In this document: positions 43,986 through 50,410 of the stretch, piece after piece
How positions within the stretch are numbered: the stretch's first letter is position 1
Layout of the letters: each line of letters starts with the position of its first letter
From: Methylococcales bacterium
GTDB lineage: Bacteria; Pseudomonadota; Gammaproteobacteria; Methylococcales; Methylomonadaceae
DNA: 50,410 nucleotides
NCBI GenBank assembly: GCA_028712795.1
Contig: JAQTPT010000026.1
Location: 1-50,410 of the forward strand
Direction: 5' to 3'
Position numbers and translations under genes: made by a program
The notes under the pieces: generated by a model
Told to the model about the DNA's origin: nothing
Seen by the model: only the letters and a program-made list of their open reading frames with translations
Databases searched by the model: none

Positions 43986-44059
43986 CGAGAGGAGAATCAT
44001 GAGCAAAGTATTCGTCAACATTCGAGAGGAGAATCATGAGCAAAGTATTCGTCAACATT
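43986..44059 (+). repeat. 37-bp perfect tandem duplication over a start site
   Basis: Two adjacent identical 37-bp copies (43986-44022, 44023-44059) each contain GAGAGGAGA, an ATG and the first eight codons of the DHFR-like gene. Since 37 is not a multiple of three, translation from the first ATG (43999) ends after 38 codons out of frame. Confidence 0.95.
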
Positions 44060-44665
44060 GGACTAAGCCTCGATGGCTACATGGCACCGGAAGGAATGAC
44101 CATGGAGAATTGTGAGTATAAGAGCTGGGGCGCTAAGTGGAATGCGCTGATGGCCTGGATCCTCAATCAACAGTACTTCCGCGAGAACCTCAAGCTCGGA
44201 CCAGGGGGAGAGACCGGCCCGGTCAATGACCTGGTTCGCAGAACCACGGAGCGCATCGGTGCCAACATTATGGGCAAGCGAATGTTCGACCAAGGCGAGA
44301 GCGCCTGGCCAGAGGAGGCTCCGTTTCACACGCCGGCATACGTTCTTACCCATGAAAAACGCGAACCCTGGGTGCGCCCCGGCGGGACGACCTTTTACTT
44401 CATCAATGACGGGCCGGAGCGTGCCCTGGAGCTGGCTCGGGAATCCGCAGGCAGTCGTGATATTCGTATTGCGGGTGGAGCGGACGTGATCCAGCAGTAC
44501 CTGAACCTGGGTGTCGTTGACGAGCTGGAAATCGCCTTGGCACCCGTGTTGTTCGGCGGCGGGCGGCGTCTCTTCGAGAACCTACGCGAGCCCGGGCCGC
44601 AGTTTCGCATTGACAAGGTTCTTGATAGTCCAGCCGCCACACACTTGCGCTATGTGCGTCAGTGA
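44036..44665 (+). CDS. Dihydrofolate reductase family (RibD C-terminal type) protein
   Basis: 'KVFVNIGLSLDGYMAPEGMT', 'GANIMGKRMFDQGESAWPEE', 'RIAGGADVIQQYLNLGVVDE' and 'APVLFGGGRRLFE' mark the RibD C-terminal/DHFR-like NADPH reductase fold. Such small reductases are common in stress islands; the true substrate is unknown and it is not the housekeeping folA. At 209 residues it is full length. The second of two duplicated ribosome-site/ATG units is the in-frame start. A hairpin resembling an integron attC follows the stop within 5 bp. Confidence 0.88.
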   Translation: MSKVFVNIGLSLDGYMAPEGMTMENCEYKSWGAKWNALMAWILNQQYFRENLKLGPGGETGPVNDLVRRTTERIGANIMGKRMFDQGESAWPEEAPFHTPAYVLTHEKREPWVRPGGTTFYFINDGPERALELARESAGSRDIRIAGGADVIQQYLNLGVVDELEIALAPVLFGGGRRLFENLREPGPQFRIDKVLDSPAATHLRYVRQ

Positions 44666-44669
44666 CATA

Positions 44670-44723
44670 TAACAAGCAGTTGCACGCGGCGTGCGAAACG
44701 CACCCGCGTTAACTGCGATGTGA
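44670..44723 (+). repeat. attC-like imperfect palindrome after the DHFR-like gene
   Basis: The left arm TAACAAGCAGTT pairs with the right arm AACTGC-G-ATGTGA, including the one-base bulge typical of attC sites. Inside, CGCGG/CCGCG and GTGCG/CGCAC continue the stem. The right core reads GTGAGG instead of GTTRRRY, so it would be a decayed integron site. No T tract follows, so it is not a standard terminator. Confidence 0.4.
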
Positions 44724-44801
44724 GGTTTATGTATTTTGTAATACTGACAGACTACTGAAGATACACATTTTGCTGAAGACTTGTATAAGGGGGATATTAA
44801 A

Positions 44802-45347
44802 GTGGAAGCAGAACTTCATGACGAGTTGATTAAAACTCTCAAAGATCGATTCGCGAAAAACATGCGTCGTCATACTGCAATCGACTGGAACTCAGTGCAA
44901 GAAAAATTGGAGGCTAGTCCTGAAAAACTCCAAGCACTTTATGAAATGGAACGTACCGGCGGCGAACCGGATGTCGTTGGTTATGATGAGAAGACTGGTG
45001 AGTTCATCTTCTGCGATTGTTCACCTGAAAGTCCTACAGGCCGACGTAGCCTTTGCTATGACCGCGAGGCTCTCGACTTACGAAAAGAAAACAAACCGAG
45101 CGGAAACGCTTTAGAAATGGCTTCCTCAATAGGTATTGAGATACTTATGGAACAACAATATCGGGAACTACAAACGTTGGGGAAATTCGATAGGAAAACT
45201 TCGAGCTGGGTAAAAGCACCAGACAAGGTAAGGGTACTTGGTGGCGCCCTCTTCTGTGACCGTCGCTATGATCAAGTTTTCGTGTATCACAACGGTGCTG
45301 AATCATACTACGCTGCCAGAGGTTTTCGCGGTCGGCTTAAAATTTAG
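44802..45347 (+). CDS. DUF4256 family protein
   Basis: The protein matches DUF4256 along its length: 'LKDRFAKNMRRHTAIDWNSV', 'LYEMERTGGEPDVVGYDEKT', 'FIFCDCSPESPTGRRSLCYD' and 'GGALFCDRRYDQVFVYHNGA'. The GTG at 44802 preceded by GGGGGA at about seven bases is the better start; the upstream TTG at 44781 lacks a site. At about 181 residues it is standard. The function is unknown; its genes recur next to VOC, GST and YCII genes. It may be a cassette following the attC-like site. Confidence 0.88.
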   Translation: MEAELHDELIKTLKDRFAKNMRRHTAIDWNSVQEKLEASPEKLQALYEMERTGGEPDVVGYDEKTGEFIFCDCSPESPTGRRSLCYDREALDLRKENKPSGNALEMASSIGIEILMEQQYRELQTLGKFDRKTSSWVKAPDKVRVLGGALFCDRRYDQVFVYHNGAESYYAARGFRGRLKI

Positions 45348-45419
45348 CCAGTCTACGCTGGCTAAATGACGGCGTACCCAATGTATTTTATGAAAAACTA
45401 TAACTTGAGGAGAAACATC

Positions 45420-45512
45420 ATGAATTATGGGGATGGATATGTTGCGGCAGTGCCTGCCAAAAATAAAGATATTTATAGGCATGTGGTATTGCTGTTCGTG
45501 CTGGATAGATAA
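45420..45512 (+). pseudogene. DUF1428 gene, N-terminal stub
   Basis: GAGGAG precedes the ATG of a 30-codon frame. Its first 20 residues ('MNYGDGYVAAVPAKNKDIYR') match the start of DUF1428 (YbaA-like) proteins, which are about 115 residues. After 'RH' the match ends and a stop follows at 45510-45512. The remainder is deleted before the GST gene. Confidence 0.65.
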
Positions 45513-45551
45513 CACCCAAAGCGAAAAATTGAGCCGAAAGGAGAAATCACC

Positions 45552-46226
45552 ATGACCCTGCTAAAGACCCATACCATTACCACCTTTGAACGGTCGCCCG
45601 ATGGTGGCAAGGGACTTGCGCGTGACATGCGCGTTCGCTGGGCGCTTGAAGAAGTAGGCCAGCCCTACGATGTTCGTCTTGTTTCGTTCACTGAGATAAA
45701 GGAATCCGCGCATCGTGCGCTCCATCCTTTCGGGCAGATTCCCACCTATGAAGAAGGCGATCTCGCCCTGTTCGAGTCGGGGGCCATCGTGTTCCATATT
45801 GCGGAACACCATGCTGGTCTGCTGCCAGACGATGCGAATGGCAGGGCGCGCGCGATTGCATGGATGTTTGCCGCGCTCAACACGGTGGAGCCACCGATTC
45901 TCGAACTCGCAACCGCCAAGCTTCTGGAAGGCGATAAGCCCTGGAGTAAGGAACGCCTGCCTCTGGTCGAGGATCGCGTCCGCGACCGGTTGAAGCAACT
46001 CTCCGCTCGCCTTGGCAGTGCCAACTGGCTCGATGGCGCGTTCAGCGCGGGCGACCTGATGATGGTGTCGGTGCTGCTCAGGTTGAAATTATCGGGCATT
46101 CTGGACGAATATTCGAACCTCGCCGCCTATGTCGCCCGCAGCGAAGCGCGGCCCGCCTACAAGCGGGCTTTCGCCGCTCAATTGGCGGTTTTCACTGGCA
46201 AGCCACCGACCGGCTGGAGGGAGTGA
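45552..46226 (+). CDS. Glutathione S-transferase
   Basis: The thioredoxin-like N-domain has 'RDMRVRWALEEVGQPYDVRL', the cis-Pro loop 'PFGQIPTYEEGDLALFESGA' (P-x-Y and the E-S glutathione contact) and 'IVFHIAEHHAG'. The all-helical C-domain follows with 'LGSANWLDGAFSAGDLMM', the conserved N-capping box Asp. It conjugates or reduces with glutathione, likely for electrophile detoxification; gshA at 20-21 kb can supply the cofactor. At 224 residues it is full length. AAAGGAG precedes the ATG. It is the last gene of the island. Confidence 0.92.
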   Translation: MTLLKTHTITTFERSPDGGKGLARDMRVRWALEEVGQPYDVRLVSFTEIKESAHRALHPFGQIPTYEEGDLALFESGAIVFHIAEHHAGLLPDDANGRARAIAWMFAALNTVEPPILELATAKLLEGDKPWSKERLPLVEDRVRDRLKQLSARLGSANWLDGAFSAGDLMMVSVLLRLKLSGILDEYSNLAAYVARSEARPAYKRAFAAQLAVFTGKPPTGWRE

Positions 46227-46345
46227 GGGCTGACGTAACAGTCTTTCGTCCGGCCCGGAATAAAGGCGTGCAGCGCGCTGCAAGAAGTTTTCGGGGTCAG
46301 CTCAAAATTCGGTAGTCCCTACAAATCAATGCAGGTTTATTTTTA

Positions 46346-47157
46346 TCAACGGGTTACCGGAATAGGCATCATGAATAAGAATCTCCAAGTTAATGCCTCT
46401 TGAGTTAATCCCATTGCCATGGCAGGTGTCCGATGTGTCCATTTTTTTTGGAATCGTGATACGCCAGGAAGTGTAAGTGGCAGCCTTAAGCTTTTATGAT
46501 GGCATCGATAGTTGTAGTCAAAGAGATTTATCCAAAGCGTATCCGTAAAATTCGCTTTCTTTTTACAATAACCCAATGTTTTCCTTTGCAAATAAGATAC
46601 GCGTTGTCTTAACGTCAGATTAAAGCGCTCAATATAAGAGGTATTTTGGGTTTTTCCTTTAAAATCGTCTTCAGTTCCTTTTACGAAACACTTCTTCACG
46701 GTTACTAAACGCATTTTTACCCTTTTCTTAACAATTTGCAGATAAACATAATCTATATCAGTGAATACCGACTGCAGCGCATTTTTGTAAGCTGCCAGCT
46801 TGTCAGTCGTAACCTTTAATGGCTTTATCCGGGACAACTTGCCGATGTAGTGTTTTATCTGAATCACCAACTTGGTTGCGGTATGCGTGGTGCGACTGCC
46901 TAACTCAAAGTTCATCCAAAAACGGGAATCGACTTCGAAGCCAACAAACACCCACAACGGGTTGTTTTTGTTTCTCAAAAACGACCACAACTCATCCATT
47001 TGTATGAACAGAACAGTCAATGTTATCGATAAACAGATAACATCATGAAATAGATTGGCTTTTTTGCTCATGCCCCGTTGCCATGTTGCAATGGTTCGGG
47101 GATCTTTGAGCAACACATCCGCTATGGCGTCAGCCGATAAGCCATAGCAGGTTAACT
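46346..47157 (-). pseudogene. IS1-like transposase, C-terminal part
   Basis: 'LTCYGLSADAIADVLLKDPR' and 'TIATWQRGMSKKA' (helix-turn-helix), 'IQMDELWSFLRNKNNPLWVF' (first Asp), 'VTTDKLAAYKNALQSVF' (second Asp) and 'NTSYIERFNLTLRQRVSYLQ' (Glu region) form the IS1-type DDE core. Excising the MITE and one TA rejoins it in frame with the N-terminal part ('EQMSK' to 'LTCYGL'). As it stands, this piece lacks its start. Confidence 0.85.
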
Positions 47158-47159
47158 TA

Positions 47160-47260
47160 GGAACGAGCATGAAATAAGTTGAGCAACTTGGAACTCACAT
47201 ACCAATAATGCCGGGTTTATCGAAGCATGAACTTGATCACGTTATTTCATGCTCGTTCCT
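47160..47260. mobile_element. 101-bp MITE, copy 2, TA target duplication
   Basis: It matches copy 1 (8330-8430) at all but three positions and has the same 19-bp terminal repeats. It is flanked by TA at 47158-47159 and 47261-47262. Removing the element and one TA restores the interrupted IS1-like reading frame exactly, which proves the boundaries and the 2-bp TA duplication. Confidence 0.9.
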
Positions 47261-47262
47261 TA

Positions 47263-47501
47263 CTCATTTGTTCATATTCTTTGAAGCTGCCGTGCTTACC
47301 AAATAAATCACAGAACCCCGTTTCAGAAAAGCGGTGCTTTCCTTTCCCGCAGTTAAACATTTGCCGAACGACCCCATCATTTTTGGTCGTGTAGACGCCA
47401 TCCTTGGTTATATTGTTATCCAATGATTGGTAGCAAGGACAGTCGCGTCTTGGGCAAAATAATTTTGACTCAATATTAGGTTTGGCGGGGGCGTGGTTCA
47501 T
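47263..47501 (-). pseudogene. IS1-like transposase, N-terminal zinc-binding part
   Basis: 'KLFCPRRDCPCYQSLDN' with Cys pairs and 'RQMFNCGKGKHRFSETGFCD' form the N-terminal zinc-finger region of IS1-type transposases, ending at 'FKEYEQMSK' where the MITE is inserted. It continues in the 46346-47157 segment. Confidence 0.85.
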
Positions 47502-47584
47502 GCCATAAGTTCTGCGAAGTTTGGCACTACACTATGTCAAAATTCGATTAATATTACCACCTGCATTGATTTGTAGGGACTACC

Positions 47585-47944
47585 CGTTTTTACAATGCTG
47601 TCGATCTGGTAAATGAACTGGAAAGAGAAAAGCAGGCTGGTAAATCAGGGAGCATGGCACGCAAGCTGATACAGGTTGATGCTGTTATTGTCGATGAATT
47701 GGGTTATCTGCCGCTCCCTGAGTCGGGTGGAGCCTTGTTATTTCACTTAATCAGTCAGCTCTATGAAAAAACCTCTCTAATCATTACTACCAACCTGAAC
47801 TTCGGTGAATGGGTACAAGTATTTGGTGATGCCAAGATGACAACGGCCCTGTTAGATCGGATTACTCATCACTGTGACATTCTGGAAACAGGTAATGATT
47901 CCTATCGACTTAAGCAGCGTAAAAAGGAGCTAAAAACGGAATAA
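47585..47944 (+). pseudogene. istB: Second IstB (IS21), C-terminal half
   Basis: It starts mid-gene at '[16 protein letters not shown]' directly after the IS1-like right end and includes Walker B '[17 protein letters not shown]' and '[20 protein letters not shown]'. It ends '[12 protein letters not shown]'. Walker A and the N-terminal half are missing, and no istB sequence was found on the other side of the IS1-like element. It is related to, but clearly different from, the istB at 1033. Confidence 0.88.
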
Positions 47945-47957
47945 CCTTACTTTCTTG

Positions 47958-48004
47958 CTGGACATTATTCGACGCTGTTAGGTGGATACTTTTCAACGCT
48001 GATT
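47958..48004. repeat. Inner direct repeats at the right end of the second IS21
   Basis: Two similar 23-bp units (47958-47980 and 47982-48004) share TGGA..(A/T)TTC.ACGCTG. They are followed by TTGACA, the probable right terminus, as in the first IS21 of this window. Confidence 0.5.
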
Positions 48005-48151
48005 GACAGTGCGGTACTGGCTTACAACACGTTGCGGTGGATGGCTATCATGAGCGGTAGCCAGACTCTTCGGCAATGGGAACCTGAAACCATCCGCACC
48101 TATTGGGTTCGGGTGGCGGGCAAGTTGCTGACAGAGGGAACAGGCAGTTGA
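48005..48151 (+). pseudogene. IS1380-like transposase C-terminal tail
   Basis: 'DSAVLAYNTLRWMAIMSGSQ' and 'WEPETIRTYWVRVAGKLLTE' resemble the last 50 residues of IS1380-type (DDE group 1) transposases. It begins right at the IS21 end, so that IS21 probably inserted in this older gene. Only this tail remains. Confidence 0.55.
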
Positions 48152-48488
48152 CCGTTAAAACGCCTGACAACCCTCTTTATCCTCAGGCTTGGGATGATTG
48201 GGTGGCAGTTGGTTTAGGAACGTGATCCTATAGCTAAACAAAAACGCCAAAATTAATGGATTATCCTTGACCTTTGTTCGGGAAGGAGGGTTAGGCTTGG
48301 CCTGTTGCCAGAAAATCTTCGTAATTTTTTGTAATTTCGGACGTGTAGAGGATCTAATGCCATAAATACATGGGCAGAGCCGCGTCGGCGGATTAAAAAA
48401 ATAAAATTTGAGCATAAATAGGCATGGATTACTGCATAGTTTTTAGGGCTTGCAGGATTTAGGTCTTAATTATCAGTCGGCTCCAACA
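48152..48488. other. Intergenic region downstream of response regulator
   Basis: About 340 bp. No gene was recognised. A sensor kinase would usually sit here, but no kinase motif appears in any frame. Confidence 0.4.
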
Positions 48489-49166
48489 TCAAGAAGAGCT
48501 AGAAGGGATCCGGTAACCCCGACCGCGCAGAGTTTCAATTGGTTTTCGGGTTCCATCAGGATCCAGTTTTTTTCTCAAGCGACCGATAAATACTTCTATC
48601 ACATTGCTGTCACGATCAAAATCTTCATCGTAAATATGTGCCGTCAACACGGATTTTGAAATCAATTCACCTTTACGGAACATTAAATATTCGAGCACCT
48701 TGTATTCATAGGCAGTTAAATCCAGCTTGACGCCAGAAACCGAAACTTCCTGCGCCACCGTATCCAGTTCAATATTATTATGGGTTAATACCGGATGTGC
48801 TTGTCCGGCTGAGCGCCTGATTAAGGCATTAATTCGGGCGAGCAATTCTTCATATTGAAACGGTTTGACCAAATAATCATCAGCCCCCGCCTCCAACCCC
48901 TCCACTTTTTCCTGCCAACGACTTCTAGCCGTCAAAATTAAAATGGGTGTTCTTACTTTGTCTTTGCGTAAGCGTTTGATGAGTTCGATACCAGTAAAAT
49001 CAGGAAGGCCAATATCTATAATGGCTGCGTCAATCGGGTATTCCTTACCCATGTAATAGCCATCCTTGGCGGTATGTGCCGTATCGACGGCAAAGCCATT
49101 ATCGGACAGATACTGACGAATTTGTTCACAGAGAGTAACTTCATCTTCTACTATTAAAATACGCAT
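48489..49166 (-). CDS. OmpR-family response regulator
   Basis: The receiver has 'MRILIVEDEVTLCEQIRQYL' (acidic pocket), the phospho-acceptor Asp in 'AAIIDIGLPDFTG', the Thr in 'ILILTARSRW' and the Lys in 'GADDYLVKPFQYEELLARI'. The C-terminal winged helix ends 'SNVIEVFIGRLRKKLD' and 'IETLRGRGYRI'. The ATG at 49166 with CGGAG is preferred; a 13-residue longer start is possible. It resembles the PhoP/QseB group. Family members normally have a histidine kinase immediately downstream; here there is only intergenic DNA and transposon debris, so the kinase may be lost or elsewhere. Confidence 0.9.
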   Translation of the reverse strand: MRILIVEDEVTLCEQIRQYLSDNGFAVDTAHTAKDGYYMGKEYPIDAAIIDIGLPDFTGIELIKRLRKDKVRTPILILTARSRWQEKVEGLEAGADDYLVKPFQYEELLARINALIRRSAGQAHPVLTHNNIELDTVAQEVSVSGVKLDLTAYEYKVLEYLMFRKGELISKSVLTAHIYDEDFDRDSNVIEVFIGRLRKKLDPDGTRKPIETLRGRGYRIPSSSS

Positions 49167-49626
49167 GTTTACTCCGATAGATGTAGCTGTTTGGGAATGG
49201 CTCACAAATTAAGTTGAACAGAAGCAACTTTAAGCCGAGACGTTGGAACCATTATAATCCGTGAATAGAATTTCAACCCCCTTTTCCTTTTAATCGATTT
49301 AACCTAACCTAACGATCATGAAGATGCTTTCATCACCCCAGAGAATGAAAAATATATTTTCATGGTAAAAACCAGTCAAACCTAACCCATATATGGACTC
49401 CTCGATTATTGCAAGATAAGTTTTCAAAATTGATGTCAGCATACCCGGCGAAGCCAGGGAGTTGGAATAAGAGCCATTTGCGCTGTTCTGTAAGCCTTGA
49501 AATTCCTAGCCTGTAGCGCACCATAAAATTCGTTTACCTCAATTTTAGACGGTAGAATCAGGGTTTGAGAAGCTGTCTGGCAAAACATTAGCAGCATTTT
49601 GCAAGTGTTATTTTTAGCATCGCGAT
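49167..49626. other. Intergenic region upstream of response regulator
   Basis: About 460 bp, AT-rich on the left. The regulator's promoter should lie here; the right part belongs to the end of the IS5-type element. No gene was recognised. Confidence 0.35.
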
Positions 49627-50407
49627 TCAGATCATATTTTCGGCAGTTGCAGGCAATATTTCGAAATCCTTTGATAAGCGGCGGAAATGGCCTAGCCAAG
49701 AAAAAGTTCGCTCGACTACCCATCGTTTTGGCAGGACAGCCCATTTCCCTTCGATCTTTTCCGAAATATGCAATGTCATCCCCAGTTTGGTAGAAGTAAA
49801 TTCAACGGCGGTGCCACGATAACCCGCATCCCCTGAAAATGCTTCCAGTGATGAGAATTTACAGGCCGCCCCTTCCAATACGTCGCAAGCGCTTTTGGTG
49901 TCGCTCAGGTTGGCGGCATGAACCCTAACGTAGAGCAAGTTGCCGAGAATATCCACCACAATGTGCCGCTTATGCCCTTTAACCTTTTTACCGCCATCAA
50001 TCCCCCGCTCTTCGCTGGCGTACTGGGTTTTTACGCTTTGCGCATCGATGATCCCGTAACTGGGCAGGGCAGTACGGCCTTCCTTTAGACGGTGGTAGGC
50101 CGTCAACCGATCCAGGAATTTTTCCCAGGTGCCGCGCTTGTTCCATTTGCTGAAATGATCATTTACCGTCCCAGGGCGGGAAATCTTTCGGCATCATCAG
50201 CCACTGAATGCCGCCTCTTAAAACATAGAGGATTGCGTCCACTATGGATTTTTTGGGGTGCTTATGGGCATTTCCCCGTTTGCTGGTATCTACTTTAAAA
50301 TCCATGGCAAATTCAAATGCCACCAAAATGCCTTGACAGCAGATCAAAAAGTATAGATTCTTTCGTTCCTTGAACATCCAAGACTTACAGGCTGAAATAA
50401 ACGCCAT
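49627..50407 (-). pseudogene. IS5-family (IS427/IS1031-type) transposase with frameshift
   Basis: The N-terminal part (50159-50407) has 'IVDAILYVLRGGIQWLMMPK' and 'DFPPWDGK', then a stop. One frame over, the sequence continues 'TVNDHFSKWNKRGTWEKFLD', 'GIIDAQSVKT' (first Asp), 'FSGDAGYRGTAVEF' (second Asp) and 'VVERTFSWLGHFRRLSKDFE' (Glu). Some IS5 groups use programmed frameshifting to make the full protein, but no obvious slippery A or T run is seen at 50155-50165, so a true mutation is more likely. The N-terminus runs up to the window edge. Confidence 0.8.
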
Positions 50408-50410
50408 TGA

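Larger units (their letters stand above)
46311..47584 (-). mobile_element. IS1-like element, complete ends, split by MITE
   Basis: Perfect 26-bp inverted repeats lie at 46311-46336 and 47559-47584 (each beginning GGTAGTCCCTACAAATCAAT). The transposase gene on the minus strand is broken into two parts by the 101-bp MITE at 47160-47260. Without the MITE the element is about 1.17 kb, long for classical IS1 but in line with IS1-like elements encoding about 350-residue transposases. The right end sits directly in a second istB ('RFYNAVDL' resumes at 47585); no target duplication was found. Confidence 0.8.

Noticed and set aside
45347..45368. Hairpin after the DUF4256 gene considered as terminator
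   Set aside because: A 7-bp stem without any T tract on either strand.
48155..48415. Minus-strand 86-codon frame
   Set aside because: No recognisable domain or ribosome site, unusual composition.

Overview
The window reads as a piece of a gammaproteobacterial chromosome. RecQ, GshA, a [4Fe-4S] CysH, a GspA/GspB pair and a FadE-type acyl-CoA dehydrogenase all fit that group. The mix of genes and small palindromic repeats is compatible with Methylococcales, but nothing here proves it. No rRNA, tRNA or CRISPR array was seen.

Layout. 1-4.5 kb is a nest of insertion sequences: an IS630-type transposase cut by an IS21 element, whose istB carries an amber codon and is itself split by an ISKra4 element. 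4.6-7.9 kb (minus strand) is an envelope group: TerB-like, TPR/membrane, glycine-zipper lipoprotein, Gly/Tyr-rich exported protein and a Spy-like periplasmic protein. 8.3-9.6 kb holds an IS1595 element with a 101-bp MITE in one of its inverted repeats, then the end of another transposase. 9.6-11.3 kb holds a methyltransferase-like fragment and two uncharacterised genes, one with a His/Cys pattern like permuted papain-fold enzymes. 11.9-12.9 kb is a secreted RNase T2. Transposase relics follow to 14.4 kb.

14.8-27 kb is mostly housekeeping: a GT4 glycosyltransferase, a pyruvate-kinase-like protein, a glycogen-phosphorylase relic, CysH, GshA, RecQ, relics of HNH and IS30 genes, and GspA/GspB. 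27.7-35.8 kb is a tight plus-strand lipid operon: a PlsC-like acyltransferase fused to an alpha/beta hydrolase, a thiolase, a dehydrogenase/hydratase and FadE. Together they could release or remodel acyl chains and degrade them by beta-oxidation. A pair of 127-bp direct repeats around palindromes follows, then an uncharacterised two-gene unit at 36.5-37.4 kb.

37.9-46.2 kb is a stress or detoxification island: a truncated VOC protein, a dead resolvase, an ECF42-type sigma factor, then YCII/DGPF, DUF1579, VOC, SRPBCC, a VOC relic, VOC, a DHFR/RibD-like protein, DUF4256, a DUF1428 relic and a glutathione transferase. Three sites matching TGTCGA-N17-CGA(T/C)TA sit before the YCII, DUF1579 and first VOC genes. 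This strongly suggests a local regulon of the sigma factor.

46.3-48.2 kb is a second nest: an IS1-like element interrupted by a second MITE copy, sitting in an IS21 istB, next to an IS1380-like tail. An OmpR-family response regulator without a visible kinase and a frameshifted IS5-family transposase close the window.
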